DNA of 64,000 bases from NCBI RefSeq assembly GCF_025195125.1, contig NZ_JAMGSL010000010.1, positions 100,157 through 164,156 of the forward strand, read 5' to 3'. The stretch's first letter is position 1. Every line of letters begins with the position of its first letter. Position numbers and translations under genes: made by a program. The DNA is from Streptomyces sp. Je 1-79 (lineage in GTDB: Bacteria > Actinomycetota > Actinomycetes > Streptomycetales > Streptomycetaceae). Of the stretch, positions 15,938 to 24,148 are shown in pieces. Under the pieces are notes generated by a model that worked only from the letters and a program-made list of their open reading frames with translations, was not told the origin of the DNA and made no database searches.

Positions 15938-17113
15938 GTGACCGACCTCGCCGCCTTCACCGCCCTGCTCGCCCCCGAGGGCCAGACGCTGCTCGCCGCC
16001 CTGCGCGACTACGACCCCGCCCAGGAACTGGCGGTCGCCTCCCGGCTGCGCCGCGAGCACCCCGCCGACCTCGTCTCGGCGGCGCTCGGCCAGGCCCGCC
16101 TGCGCCAGCGCGCGGTGGCGAAGTTCGGCGCCGAGGACGCGTACCGGATGTACTTCACCCCCCACGGCGTCGAGCAGTCGACCCGGGCGACGGTCGGGGC
16201 GTACCGCGCGGAGCGGCTCCGGGACCTCGGGGTGCGTTCCGTGGCCGATCTGTGCGGCGGGATCGGCGGGGACGCCCTCGCGTTCGCGCGCGCCGGGATC
16301 GCCGTCCTGGCCGTGGACCGCGACCCGCTGACGGCCGAGGTCGCCCGCGCCAACGCCGAGGCGCTCGGGCTGGCCGATCTGATCGAGGTGCGGTGCGCGG
16401 ACGTGACCGAGATCGACACGAGCCCGTACGACGCCGTCTTCGTGGACCCGGCGCGGCGGGGCGGGCGGGGCCGCATCTTCGACCCGGAGGCGTACTCACC
16501 ACCGCTCTCCTGGGCGGTCGAGGCCGCCCGCAAGGCCCCGCGCGCGGCGCTGAAGATCGCCCCCGGCATCCCGCACGAGGCGGTGCCGGAGGAGGCCGAG
16601 GCGGAGTGGATCTCGGACGGCGGGGACGTCAAGGAGGCCGTGCTGTGGTTCGGCACCTCCCCCGGCGCCCGGCGCGCCACCCTGCTTCCGTCCGGCGCGA
16701 GCCTGACGGGCCGCGGTCTGCCCGATCCGGCGGTGCGCCCGGTCGGCCGCTACCTCTACGAGCCGGACGGCGCGGTCATCCGCGCGCACCTGGTCGCCGA
16801 GGTCGCCGAGGAGCTGGCCGGCGGCCTGATCGACGAGACGATCGCGTACGTCACGGCGGACGCGCTCACCCCGACGCCGTACGCCGCGGCGTACGAGATC
16901 ACCGACGAACTGCCCTTCAACCTGAAGAAGTTGAAGGCGCTGCTGCGGGAGCGGGAGGTCGGCACGCTGACGGTGAAGAAGCGCGGCTCGGCGGTCGAAC
17001 CCGAGGAGATCCGCCGCAGGGTCAAACCGAAGGGCCCGAACGCCGCCACGGTCATCCTGACGCGGGTCGCGGGCGCCCCGACGATGCTGATCGGCCACCC
17101 GGCCAAAGCCTGA
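15938..17113 (+). CDS. Class I SAM-dependent methyltransferase, THUMP-like
   Basis: 391 residues. The SAM-binding loop is VADLCGGIGGDALAFARAG with acidic AVDRDPLT, and YDAVFVDPARRGG is the DPxR-like catalytic region. The C-terminal 80 residues (ELPFNLKKLKALLREREVGT, VKKRGSAVEPEEIRRRVKPK) fit the THUMP-like domain attached to this actinobacterial family, pointing to RNA as substrate. GTG 15938 is preferred because CACAAT at 15925-15930 ends 7 bases before it; ATG 15929 would add 3 residues but sits on that hexamer. Confidence 0.85.
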   Translation: MTDLAAFTALLAPEGQTLLAALRDYDPAQELAVASRLRREHPADLVSAALGQARLRQRAVAKFGAEDAYRMYFTPHGVEQSTRATVGAYRAERLRDLGVRSVADLCGGIGGDALAFARAGIAVLAVDRDPLTAEVARANAEALGLADLIEVRCADVTEIDTSPYDAVFVDPARRGGRGRIFDPEAYSPPLSWAVEAARKAPRAALKIAPGIPHEAVPEEAEAEWISDGGDVKEAVLWFGTSPGARRATLLPSGASLTGRGLPDPAVRPVGRYLYEPDGAVIRAHLVAEVAEELAGGLIDETIAYVTADALTPTPYAAAYEITDELPFNLKKLKALLREREVGTLTVKKRGSAVEPEEIRRRVKPKGPNAATVILTRVAGAPTMLIGHPAKA

Positions 17114-17165
17114 AGCCACGCCCAGGCCTACGCCCCCGGCCAAACCCCGAAGCCACGCCCCGGGG

Positions 17166-17783
17166 CTACGCCACCAGCCGTACCGCCAGGCGGAAGTGGC
17201 CGATCGCCTTCGTCGCGCCGATCAGGCCGCCGATCCACAGCCCGAGCGCCGCGCCCATGAGGTAGGCGACCGTCCCGTAGCCGCCGCGACCCGGGCCGAC
17301 GACCTCCGCGGGGGCCGCCAGGGAGAGCCACAGGCCGACGGCGCACAGGGCGAGCGAGAGCAGCAGCCAGACGACGCTGAGGACGGGCTCGCGCAGCCGC
17401 GCGTCGGCCGCGCGGTCGCCGTCCAGGGCGGCCCACAGGACGAGCCGCTCCCGCGCCCGGCGGTCCTGGCTCACGCCCCGGGCGAGGAAGTAGACGGCGG
17501 GGACCACGGCGCCCAGGCCGAGGGCCGCGAAGAAGCAGGCGAAGAGGCCCGAGATGGGGTCGAGGGACTCGTCCAGCATGATGAGCCCGGCGCCGCAGAT
17601 CCCCCAGCCCAGTTGCAGAGTCGCCAGCCACACCAGGAAGACCGCGAGCCGCGAGCCGCCGATCAGACGGCGGGTCAGCTCGGCCATCGCCCGCGCCCGG
17701 TCGGCCAGTCTGGCCTCGCGGTCGGGCCAGCTCCGTATCTCGACAGGCGGCGGCGGTGGAGGAAGCGGGGCACGTGGGGACAT
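17166..17783 (-). CDS. Integral membrane protein of unknown function
   Basis: 205 residues. A Pro-rich cytosolic start (LPPPPPPVEIRSWPDREARL) precedes four hydrophobic segments (LAVFLVWLATLQLGWGICG, SGLFACFFAALGLGAVVPAV, VVWLLLSLALCAVGLWLSL, VAYLMGAALGLWIGGLIGA). No family was recognised. The start at 17783 is supported by TAGGGT on the minus strand (17791-17796) 7 bases upstream. It lies only 10 bases after the ECF sigma factor gene. Confidence 0.65.
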   Translation of the reverse strand: MSPRAPLPPPPPPVEIRSWPDREARLADRARAMAELTRRLIGGSRLAVFLVWLATLQLGWGICGAGLIMLDESLDPISGLFACFFAALGLGAVVPAVYFLARGVSQDRRARERLVLWAALDGDRAADARLREPVLSVVWLLLSLALCAVGLWLSLAAPAEVVGPGRGGYGTVAYLMGAALGLWIGGLIGATKAIGHFRLAVRLVA

Positions 17784-17793
17784 GCGGCCGACC

Positions 17794-19089
17794 CTACCGA
17801 GCCCCCCGCTCCTCCCGGCCCGCGAGGTCCTCCCGCCCGGTGCGGTCCGCGCGTTCGGCACGCTCCCGCAGCAGTTCCCGCTCCCGCTCGTTGCGGGTCA
17901 GCGAGGCCGCCCGCTCGAACTCGGCGCGGGCCTCGGCCGTCCGGCCGAGCCGCTCCAGAAGGTCTCCGCGGACGCTCGGCAGCAAGTGGTAGCCGTCCAG
18001 GGCGCGTTCCTCGGCCAGCGCGTCGACGAGGGCGAGGCCGGCCTCGGGACCCTCGGCCATCGAGACGGCGACCGCGCGGTTCAACTCGACGACCGGGGAG
18101 GGCGTGACGGCCGCCAGCCGCTCGTACAGCGCGGCGATCGTCCGCCAGTCCGTGTCCTCGTACGCGGGCGCCTTCGCATGGCAGGCGGCGATGGTGGCCT
18201 GGAGGGCGTACGGCCCGTAGACACCGCACTCGCCCGCCCGCGCGAGCGCCTCGAAGCCGCGGAGGATCAGCCGCCGGTCCCAGCGGCTCCGGTTCTGGTC
18301 GGCCAGAAGGACCGGCCGTCCGTCCGGGCCGGTCCGGGCCGAGGTCCGCGAGGCCTGGATCTCCAACAGGGCGGCCAGACCGTGGACCTCGCCCTCCTTC
18401 GGCATCAGCCCCGCGAGCACCCGGGCCAGCCGCAGCGCGTCCTCGCAGAGCGCCGGCCGCAGCAGGTCGTCGCCGGCCGTCGCCGCGTAACCCTCGTTGA
18501 AGATGAGGTAGATGACGTCCAGGACGGAGCCGAGCCGGGCCGCCCGCTCCTCCCCGTACGGCACCTCGAACTCCACGCCCGCCTTCGCCAGCGTCCGCTT
18601 CGCGCGCACGATCCGCTGTGCGACCGTCGCCTCCGGTACGAGGAAGGCGCGGGCGATCTCGTCCGTGCGCAGGCCGCCGACCAGCCGCAGGGTCAGCGCG
18701 GTCCGCGCCTCGGCGGAGAGCACCGGGTGGCAGGCGGTGAAGATCAGCCGCAGCAGGTCGTCGTCGATGTCACCCGGCCCGGATGGCTCGGGGTCGTACG
18801 TCTCCTCGCCGAGTTCGAGGTCCCGGCCGACCTCCGCCAGCTTGCGCGCGTACGTCTCCCGGCGCCGTACGAGATCGACGGCGCGGTTCTTGGCGGCGGC
18901 CGTCAGCCACGCCCCCGGCCGCTCCGGGACACCCGTCCGCGGCCACTGCTCCAGAGCGGCGACGAGCGCGTCCTGGGCGATCTCCTCGGCGATCCCGACA
19001 TCGCGCACGATCCGCGCCGCGGCGGCGATGATCCGCGGCGACTCCATCCGGAAGACCGTCTCGACGGCGGCAGGGGCGGGTGCGGTCAT
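17794..19089 (-). CDS. ECF42-type sigma factor with C-terminal TPR-like domain
   Basis: 431 residues, far longer than a minimal ECF sigma factor. Region 2 is at the N-terminus (RIVRDVGIAEEIAQDALVAA, PGAWLTAAAKNRAVDLVRR), region 4 follows (LRTDEIARAFLVPEATVAQR), and the C-terminal 200 residues are helical with repeats (VVELNRAVAVSMAEGPEAGL, LLERLGRTAEARAEFERAAS) as in the ECF42 group. ECF42 factors have no anti-sigma factor and are coupled with DGPF proteins; exactly such a gene lies 34 bases upstream. The extension is thought to act in sigma activity control. Confidence 0.88.
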   Translation of the reverse strand: MTAPAPAAVETVFRMESPRIIAAAARIVRDVGIAEEIAQDALVAALEQWPRTGVPERPGAWLTAAAKNRAVDLVRRRETYARKLAEVGRDLELGEETYDPEPSGPGDIDDDLLRLIFTACHPVLSAEARTALTLRLVGGLRTDEIARAFLVPEATVAQRIVRAKRTLAKAGVEFEVPYGEERAARLGSVLDVIYLIFNEGYAATAGDDLLRPALCEDALRLARVLAGLMPKEGEVHGLAALLEIQASRTSARTGPDGRPVLLADQNRSRWDRRLILRGFEALARAGECGVYGPYALQATIAACHAKAPAYEDTDWRTIAALYERLAAVTPSPVVELNRAVAVSMAEGPEAGLALVDALAEERALDGYHLLPSVRGDLLERLGRTAEARAEFERAASLTRNERERELLRERAERADRTGREDLAGREERGAR

Positions 19090-19123
19090 GCATCCACCAT
19101 GACAGCACCCGCCCCGGCGGTGC

Positions 19124-19480
19124 CTACATCTCCTCGATCTCGCGGACCTCGCAGGTCACCTTCCACTGCGGCGGGTGAACCTCCAGGAAGCGCTTCGACC
19201 ACTCGATGGCCTCGGCGATGTCCCGGCACTGGGTGATCGAGTAGCCGCCGACGACCTCCTTGGTCTCGGTGAACGGGCCGTCGGTGGTGCCGATCTTCCC
19301 GCCCTCCCAGGTGACACGGGTGGCCTCGGAGGTCGGCTTCAGGCCGGCCGTCTCCAGCATCACGCCGGCCTTGGTGATCTCCTCGAACAGCGCGCCCATG
19401 CGCTCGTCGAAGCCGGGGTCGGCGTCCTCCATGGCGAAGGCGCCCTCTTCGATGCGGATCATCGTCAGGTAGCGGGGCAT
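19124..19480 (-). CDS. YciI-like DGPF-domain protein
   Basis: 118 residues. The DGPF signature is present in KIGTTDGPFTETKEVVGGY, with the family's RxL start MPRYLTMIRIEEGAFA. These ferredoxin-fold proteins are genetically linked to ECF42 sigma factors and are usually their main regulon member. AAGGAG lies before the ATG. The gene probably forms an operon with the sigma factor downstream; the biochemical role is unknown. Confidence 0.88.
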   Translation of the reverse strand: MPRYLTMIRIEEGAFAMEDADPGFDERMGALFEEITKAGVMLETAGLKPTSEATRVTWEGGKIGTTDGPFTETKEVVGGYSITQCRDIAEAIEWSKRFLEVHPPQWKVTCEVREIEEM

Positions 19481-19577
19481 GGCCGGTCTCCTTGCGTGGC
19501 GGGCGGGGCCGTTCCCCGCCTTTCACTCATACGTCGAACGGGCCGGGCCCGCATCGACACCACGCGGGAGGAATTTC

Positions 19578-20459
19578 TCAGACGTAGTCCTCCAGGCGGG
19601 CGACCGTGAAGCCCTGCTCCTGGATGCGGCGCAGCATGTCGGCCGTCATGCGGGTCATCGTCGTGCCCTTGAGCTCGGCCGGTCCGCGGAAGTGGGCCAG
19701 GATGATGTCGCCCGGGTGGAGCTTCCTGTCCCCGCGCTGGTACTGCATGTTCCTGATCTGCATCGACTCGCGCCACAGCACGATCGCGTCGACCCCGCAC
19801 GTGCCCGCGGCGGCGCGGGTGTCCTCGTTCCAGTTGCCGTACGGCGGGCGGAAGAGCCGCGGGGTCGTCCCGTACTCCTTCGCCAGCTTCGTCTGCTGGC
19901 CGCATATCTCCTGCCGCTGGGCGGCTCGGCCGAGGGTGCGCAGGTTGGGATGGGTGAGGGTGTGGTTGGCGACGCCGTTGCCGAGGGCGGCGAGCGGCTC
20001 GAAGTAGCGGTAGTCGGTGCGTATCGCGGAGTCGGTGAGGAACATCGTCACCGGGACCTTGAGGTCCTTCATCATCGTCACGAACTCCGGGTCCTTCTCG
20101 GCCCCGTCGTCGATCGTGATGAAGACGATCTTGTCCCGGGTCGGTATCTCGCTGATGACGGGGACGGGGTCGCCCGGCCGCCGCTTCACCGGCTTGGTCT
20201 TCGGCGGCGCGGGCGGGGCGGCGAAGGGCTTCAGCCCCCACTTCCGGTACGCGGCAGCGGCCTCGGCGGCCTGGCCCGGAGCCCGGTCCGGGTTCTTGCC
20301 CCCGGCGGGCGCCGTCGCGGGCGCGGACGGCTTCGCGGTGGCGGACGGCTCGGCGGGGGCGGTGTCCGCCCCCGCCGTACCGCCGCAGCCCGTCACGAGC
20401 AGTGCGGCGACGGTCAGCGCCGCCCAGGTCACGATCTTCTTGTCCACGCCGTGTTTCAC
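19578..20459 (-). CDS. NodB-domain polysaccharide deacetylase lipoprotein
   Basis: 293 residues. A signal peptide with lipobox VTGC is followed by an Ala/Pro/Lys linker of about 60 residues and the catalytic domain: VFITIDDGAEKDPE, ANHTLTH, RPPYGNWNEDT, IILAHFRG. It closely parallels the lipoprotein at 14895-15845, down to the C-terminal KLEDYV/RLEDYV, so the pair arose by duplication. Expected action is on N-acetylated cell-wall sugars outside the membrane. Confidence 0.87.
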   Translation of the reverse strand: MKHGVDKKIVTWAALTVAALLVTGCGGTAGADTAPAEPSATAKPSAPATAPAGGKNPDRAPGQAAEAAAAYRKWGLKPFAAPPAPPKTKPVKRRPGDPVPVISEIPTRDKIVFITIDDGAEKDPEFVTMMKDLKVPVTMFLTDSAIRTDYRYFEPLAALGNGVANHTLTHPNLRTLGRAAQRQEICGQQTKLAKEYGTTPRLFRPPYGNWNEDTRAAAGTCGVDAIVLWRESMQIRNMQYQRGDRKLHPGDIILAHFRGPAELKGTTMTRMTADMLRRIQEQGFTVARLEDYV

Positions 20460-20495
20460 GCCGTGGATGATGTCGAACGCGGCCGGGAGGTTGCC

Positions 20496-20750
20496 TCAGT
20501 CCACGGACTCGAAGCGCCAGCGGTGCACCGGCCGGGTGATCAGGTCGGCCGCCGGCTCGGGCAGCTCGGGCAGCTCGGCGTCGGACGCCGTGACGCCCCA
20601 CCAGGTCAGCACGAGGACACGGTCCTGCGGCGCCCGGAAGGTCTCGCGCCGCACCGGCTCGTACGGAAGCTCCTGCGCCCGCGCCCACTCCAGGAGTTCG
20701 GCGCCCCGGCCCTGGACCGCCCGGGCCTCCCACATGAGCGTGAGGATCAC
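20496..20750 (-). CDS. Small hypothetical protein coupled to tsaD
   Basis: 84 residues: VILTLMWEARAVQGRGAELL, DRVLVLTWWGVTASDAE, ending HRWRFESVD. The size and alternating pattern suggest an alpha/beta barrel-like single domain. The GTG overlaps the tsaD stop as GTGA, so it is translated with tsaD. No family was recognised. Confidence 0.65.
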   Translation of the reverse strand: MILTLMWEARAVQGRGAELLEWARAQELPYEPVRRETFRAPQDRVLVLTWWGVTASDAELPELPEPAADLITRPVHRWRFESVD

Positions 20751-21862
20751 GAGTAGAGGTTCTCCTTGCTGATCTCGTGCACGTGGTCGTGGTCGTGGTC
20801 GTGGTCGTGATGGTGCGCGCCCGGCACGTGCGGGTCGGTCACCGGCAGGGACGAGTCCGCCGACAGCTCCAGGTCGGAGGCCGGCCGGTTGCGGGCCACC
20901 ATCTCCGCGCCCAGGGCCGCGACCATCGCGCCGTTGTCCGTGCACAGCCCGGGCCGCGGCACCCGCAGCCGGATCCCGGCCCGCTCGCACCGCTCCTGGG
21001 CCAGCGCCCGCAGCCGCGAGTTGGCCGCGACCCCGCCGCCGATCATCAGGTGGTCGACGCCCTCGTCCTTGCAGGCGCGTACGGCCTTCCGGGTGAGCAC
21101 GTCGACGACAGCCTCCTGGAAGGACGCCGCCACGTCCCGTACCGGCACCTCCTCGCCCGCCGCGCGCCTGGCCTCGATCCAGCGGGCGACCGCCGTCTTG
21201 AGGCCGGAGAAGGAGAAGTCGTAAGCCGGGTCCTTCGAGCCGCTGAGCCCGCGCGGGAAGGCGATCGCGTTCGGGTCGCCTTCCCTGGCCAGCCGGTCGA
21301 TGACCGGGCCGCCGGGGAAGCCGAGGTCGAGCACGCGCGCGATCTTGTCGAAGGCCTCGCCGGCCGCGTCGTCGATGGTCGCGCCCAACGGCCGGACGTC
21401 TGCGGTGATGTCGGGGGCGAGGAGCAGCGAGGAGTGTCCGCCGGAGACGAGGAGCGCCATCGTGGGCTCGGGGAGCGGGCCGTGCTCCAGCTGGTCGACG
21501 CAGATGTGCGAGGCCAGGTGGTTCACGCCGTAGAGCGGCTTGCCCAGCGCGTACGCGTACGCCTTGGCCGCCGAGACGCCGACGAGCAGCGCTCCGGCCA
21601 GGCCGGGGCCCGCCGTGACCGCGATGCCGTCCAGGTCCCTGGCGGAGATCCCGGCGTCCTTCAGGGCACGTTCGATGGTCGGGACCATCGCCTCCAGATG
21701 CGCGCGGGAGGCGATCTCGGGTACGACACCGCCGAAGCGGGCGTGGGTGTCGACGCTGGAGGCGACGGCGTCGGCGAGCAGCGTCGTGCCCCGGACGATG
21801 CCGACCCCGGTCTCGTCGCAGGAGGTCTCGATACCGAGTACGAGCGGTTCGTCAGCAGCCAT
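20747..21862 (-). CDS. tsaD: tRNA N6-adenosine threonylcarbamoyltransferase TsaD
   Basis: 371 residues, ASKHA fold. TsaD with TsaB and TsaE transfers the threonylcarbamoyl group onto A37 of ANN-decoding tRNAs. Visible signatures are LGIETSCDETGVGIV, GPGLAGALLVGVSAAKAYAY, the metal-binding GVNHLASHI and LLVSGGHSSLLL; GGGVAANSRLR is near the end. The C-terminus carries an unusual tail HHHDHDHDHDHVHE, encoded by a 6-base repeat. The gene overlaps rimI upstream by 11 bases. Confidence 0.96.
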   Translation of the reverse strand: MAADEPLVLGIETSCDETGVGIVRGTTLLADAVASSVDTHARFGGVVPEIASRAHLEAMVPTIERALKDAGISARDLDGIAVTAGPGLAGALLVGVSAAKAYAYALGKPLYGVNHLASHICVDQLEHGPLPEPTMALLVSGGHSSLLLAPDITADVRPLGATIDDAAGEAFDKIARVLDLGFPGGPVIDRLAREGDPNAIAFPRGLSGSKDPAYDFSFSGLKTAVARWIEARRAAGEEVPVRDVAASFQEAVVDVLTRKAVRACKDEGVDHLMIGGGVAANSRLRALAQERCERAGIRLRVPRPGLCTDNGAMVAALGAEMVARNRPASDLELSADSSLPVTDPHVPGAHHHDHDHDHDHVHEISKENLYS

Positions 21863-22373
21863 CGGAATCAGTTCCAGTTTCGGTCTCAGTTGCTTGAACG
21901 GTCAGTCGCATCACGAGCGCGTCGACGTTGCCCGGCTGGTAGTAGCCGCGGCGGAAGCCGATCGGCTCGAAGCCGAAGCGCTCGTACAGCTTCTGGGCAC
22001 GGGTGTTGTCCACCCGTACCTCCAGCAGCACCTCGTCGCACTCGAACGCGGTGGCGTGCTGGAGCAGATCGGTGAGCAGCCGCGCGCCGAGGCCGGTGCC
22101 CCACTGGTCGCGGGCGACGGCGATCGTCTGGACGTCGCCGAGGCCGCCGGCGGCGGCGAGTCCGGCATAGCCGACGAGCTTCCCGCCGGCCTCCGCGACG
22201 ACGTACCGGCGGGTGGCGCGCGGGCCGCGGGAGTGGGCCAGCTCGGACCAGAACATCCCCTCGGACCAGGCGTCCTCGGGGAACAGCTCGTGTTCGAGGA
22301 CGAGCACCGGCCCGATGTCCCACCAGCGCATCTCGCGCAGGACGGCGCCGTCGGCGGACGTCACGGCGGTCAC
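21852..22373 (-). CDS. rimI: Ribosomal protein S18-alanine N-acetyltransferase RimI
   Basis: 173-residue GNAT. The acetyl-CoA loop is ARDQWGTGLGARLLTDLLQH, preceded by GLGDVQTIAV and followed by LLEVRVDNTRAQKLYERFGF and the RxxYY-type turn FRRGYYQPGNVDALVMRL. It lies between tsaB and tsaD, as in many actinobacteria. GTG 22373 overlaps the tsaB stop (GTGA) and is preferred; GTG 22364 is possible. Confidence 0.9.
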   Translation of the reverse strand: MTAVTSADGAVLREMRWWDIGPVLVLEHELFPEDAWSEGMFWSELAHSRGPRATRRYVVAEAGGKLVGYAGLAAAGGLGDVQTIAVARDQWGTGLGARLLTDLLQHATAFECDEVLLEVRVDNTRAQKLYERFGFEPIGFRRGYYQPGNVDALVMRLTVQATETETGTDSDGC

Positions 22374-23023
22374 TTGGGCGTGACCACCTTGTAGTTCTTC
22401 GGCACCTGGGCGTCGGGGCGGCGCAGGTACATCGGCAGCGGGTCGAGGAAGTCGGCGCCCGCCGCGAGCCGTTCCGCGGCGAGGGCGGCCAGCGCGCCCG
22501 CGGACTGGTGCTCGGGGTCGCGGGCGTCCGGGAAAAACTCGGGGTACAGGCGGGCGCCCGCGCCGACGACCGGCAGCCCGGCGACCTGCTCGGCGATCTC
22601 TGCGGGCCGGTCGACGGCGGCGTCCGTGACGCGCGTACGGCGGTTCTCGTACCGCGCCCAGTAGACCTCCTTGCGGCGCGCGTCCGTCGCGACGACGAAC
22701 GGCTCCTCGATCCCGGAGGCGTACGCGAGCCCGTCGAGGGTGCACAGACCGTGCACGGGGACGCCGACGGCGGAGGCGAAGGTCGCGGCGGTGACGAGTC
22801 CGACGCGCAGTCCGGTGTACGGCCCCGGTCCGACGCCGACCACGATCCCGGTGACCGCGTCGAGCTTCAGCCCGGCCTCTTTCAGGACCCGGTCGACGGC
22901 GGGCAGCAGCAGCTCCCCGTGGCGGCGGGCGTCGACCTGCGTCGACTCGGCGACGACGGATTCACCGTCGTGCAGGGCGACGGTGACGGCGGGCGTGGCG
23001 GTATCCATGGCGAGCAAGAGCAC
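22370..23023 (-). CDS. tsaB: tRNA threonylcarbamoyladenosine biosynthesis protein TsaB
   Basis: 217 residues. TsaB is the TsaD paralogue that scaffolds the t6A complex. The start VLLLAMDTATPAVTVALHDG and GVGPGPYTGLRVGLVTAATF are diagnostic. The GTG at 23023 is supported by TAGGCT on the minus strand (23030-23035) ending 6 bases before it, indicating a leaderless message for tsaB-rimI-tsaD. Confidence 0.94.
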   Translation of the reverse strand: MLLLAMDTATPAVTVALHDGESVVAESTQVDARRHGELLLPAVDRVLKEAGLKLDAVTGIVVGVGPGPYTGLRVGLVTAATFASAVGVPVHGLCTLDGLAYASGIEEPFVVATDARRKEVYWARYENRRTRVTDAAVDRPAEIAEQVAGLPVVGAGARLYPEFFPDARDPEHQSAGALAALAAERLAAGADFLDPLPMYLRRPDAQVPKNYKVVTPK

Positions 23024-23145
23024 GCAAACAGCCTACGGCTCCCGGCCGGTCCGCACGGCGCCCCGTCCCACCCTCCGGCGACTGCTACCGTCACGTCGAA
23101 CAGGTATGGGGGTACCTCCCGGGCCGAAGGCTCCGGGGGAGAGAG

Positions 23146-23721
23146 GTGGGCAGCAGGGTGGCACGGAGCAGCTCGGGATTCGTGGCCGGGCTCACGGCGG
23201 CGGCGGTCGCCGCGGTCGCCTTCCTCGCCTACCAGGCGTCGGCGAACGCGCCCGCGGACGTCTCGGCGAAGCCGAGGACCCCCGCGTCGGCCCCTTCCTC
23301 CGCCGCGACCGGCGGCCCCCGGAAGCCTGTCAAGGACCCGCTCGCCGTGCCGGCGGACTCGGGCCGCGGGGCGCGCGTCGTGTACGCGCTGGCCGAGCGC
23401 CGGGTCTGGCTGGTGGACGCGAAGGGCCAGGCCACGCACACCTTCTCGGTCGTACCGAGCACGGTCCACCCGGTGCCCGGGGCGTACACCGTGACGTCCC
23501 GTTCGGGCTCGGTCCGCGGTTCGGACGGGGTGCAGATCGAGCACGTGGTGCGGTTCACGACCGAGCAGGACGTCTCGATCGGCTTCAGCGCGGCGGTCGA
23601 CGGCACGCTCCCGACGCCGGACCCCGCGCGGAAGACGGGCGGCATCCGGATGAAGCGGGCGGACGGCGACGCGATGTGGACGTTCGCGTCGATCGGCGCG
23701 AAGGTCGTGGTCGTCGCCTAG
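23146..23721 (+). CDS. Secreted YkuD-like protein lacking the catalytic cysteine
   Basis: 191 residues. An N-terminal membrane anchor (SSGFVAGLTAAAVAAVAFLA) is followed by a Pro/Ala linker and a beta-rich domain (VVYALAERRVWLVDAKGQAT, PVPGAYTVTSRSGSV) that follows the L,D-transpeptidase fold. Where an active enzyme has the HGC(I/V)R motif, this protein has TGGIRMKRADGDAMWTF and ends SIGAKVVVVA: the Cys is Gly and no His is in place. It is probably a non-catalytic wall-binding relative. GTG start with GGGGGAGAG upstream. Confidence 0.6.
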   Translation: MGSRVARSSSGFVAGLTAAAVAAVAFLAYQASANAPADVSAKPRTPASAPSSAATGGPRKPVKDPLAVPADSGRGARVVYALAERRVWLVDAKGQATHTFSVVPSTVHPVPGAYTVTSRSGSVRGSDGVQIEHVVRFTTEQDVSIGFSAAVDGTLPTPDPARKTGGIRMKRADGDAMWTFASIGAKVVVVA

Positions 23722-23898
23722 CGACGGCGCGACACCGGCGGCCACGGCCCGCCACGCAGAGGCCGGAACAGCATTGACACCGGCCGAGAGTCCGCCCGCC
23801 GGAGCGGAACAGCCCCTTCACGCAGCCGCGCACCGAGCGCACGCACACCTCGCCGCGTCGGCCGTCGCCGTACGACGGCCGACGTTCGCCCGAACGGG

Positions 23899-24066
23899 TT
23901 ACGCCGCATCGCGCTCGACGTCCGGAGCGGCGGCCTCCGGCCGGCCGTCCTCGGGCTCTCTCTCACGCGGGGGTGTCGACACCACGTTCGCCGCCGCACA
24001 GGACGCGAGCAGGTCACTCATCGAGATCCGCGAGATCCGCGCTTCCGCGCCCTCTGGCGTCGCCAT
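23899..24066 (-). CDS. 55-residue ORF behind an iron-box-like palindrome
   Basis: MATPEGAEARISRISMSDLL, then ASCAAANVVSTPPRE and an acidic, Ala/Pro-rich tail ending DVERDAA. GGGAGG lies at a good distance before the ATG at 24066 (a second ATG at 24070 is out of frame). The palindrome at 24081-24098 overlaps its likely promoter, so iron-dependent repression by a DmdR/IdeR-type regulator is inferred. A single Cys and no signal peptide or membrane segment; no family was recognised. Confidence 0.55.
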   Translation of the reverse strand: MATPEGAEARISRISMSDLLASCAAANVVSTPPREREPEDGRPEAAAPDVERDAA

Positions 24067-24080
24067 GCATGCCTCCCGTA

Positions 24081-24098
24081 GGTTAGGTACACCTAACC
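24081..24098. promoter_or_regulatory. Iron-box-like palindrome
   Basis: GGTTAGGTACACCTAACC is a perfect 18-base palindrome. Read on the minus strand with flanks it matches 14 of 19 positions of the actinobacterial iron box (TTAGGTTAGGCTAACCTAA), although the half-site spacing differs. It sits 15 bases upstream of the 55-residue ORF's start, over its likely -10 region. Confidence 0.6.
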
Positions 24099-24148
24099 AG
24101 CTCGTGCATCCATGTCACCACGGCTCGTGCGACCGACGCAACATCTTC

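Noticed and set aside
20777..20818. A 6-base tandem repeat as an independent element
   Set aside because: It is fully explained as the coding sequence of the His/Asp tail of TsaD.
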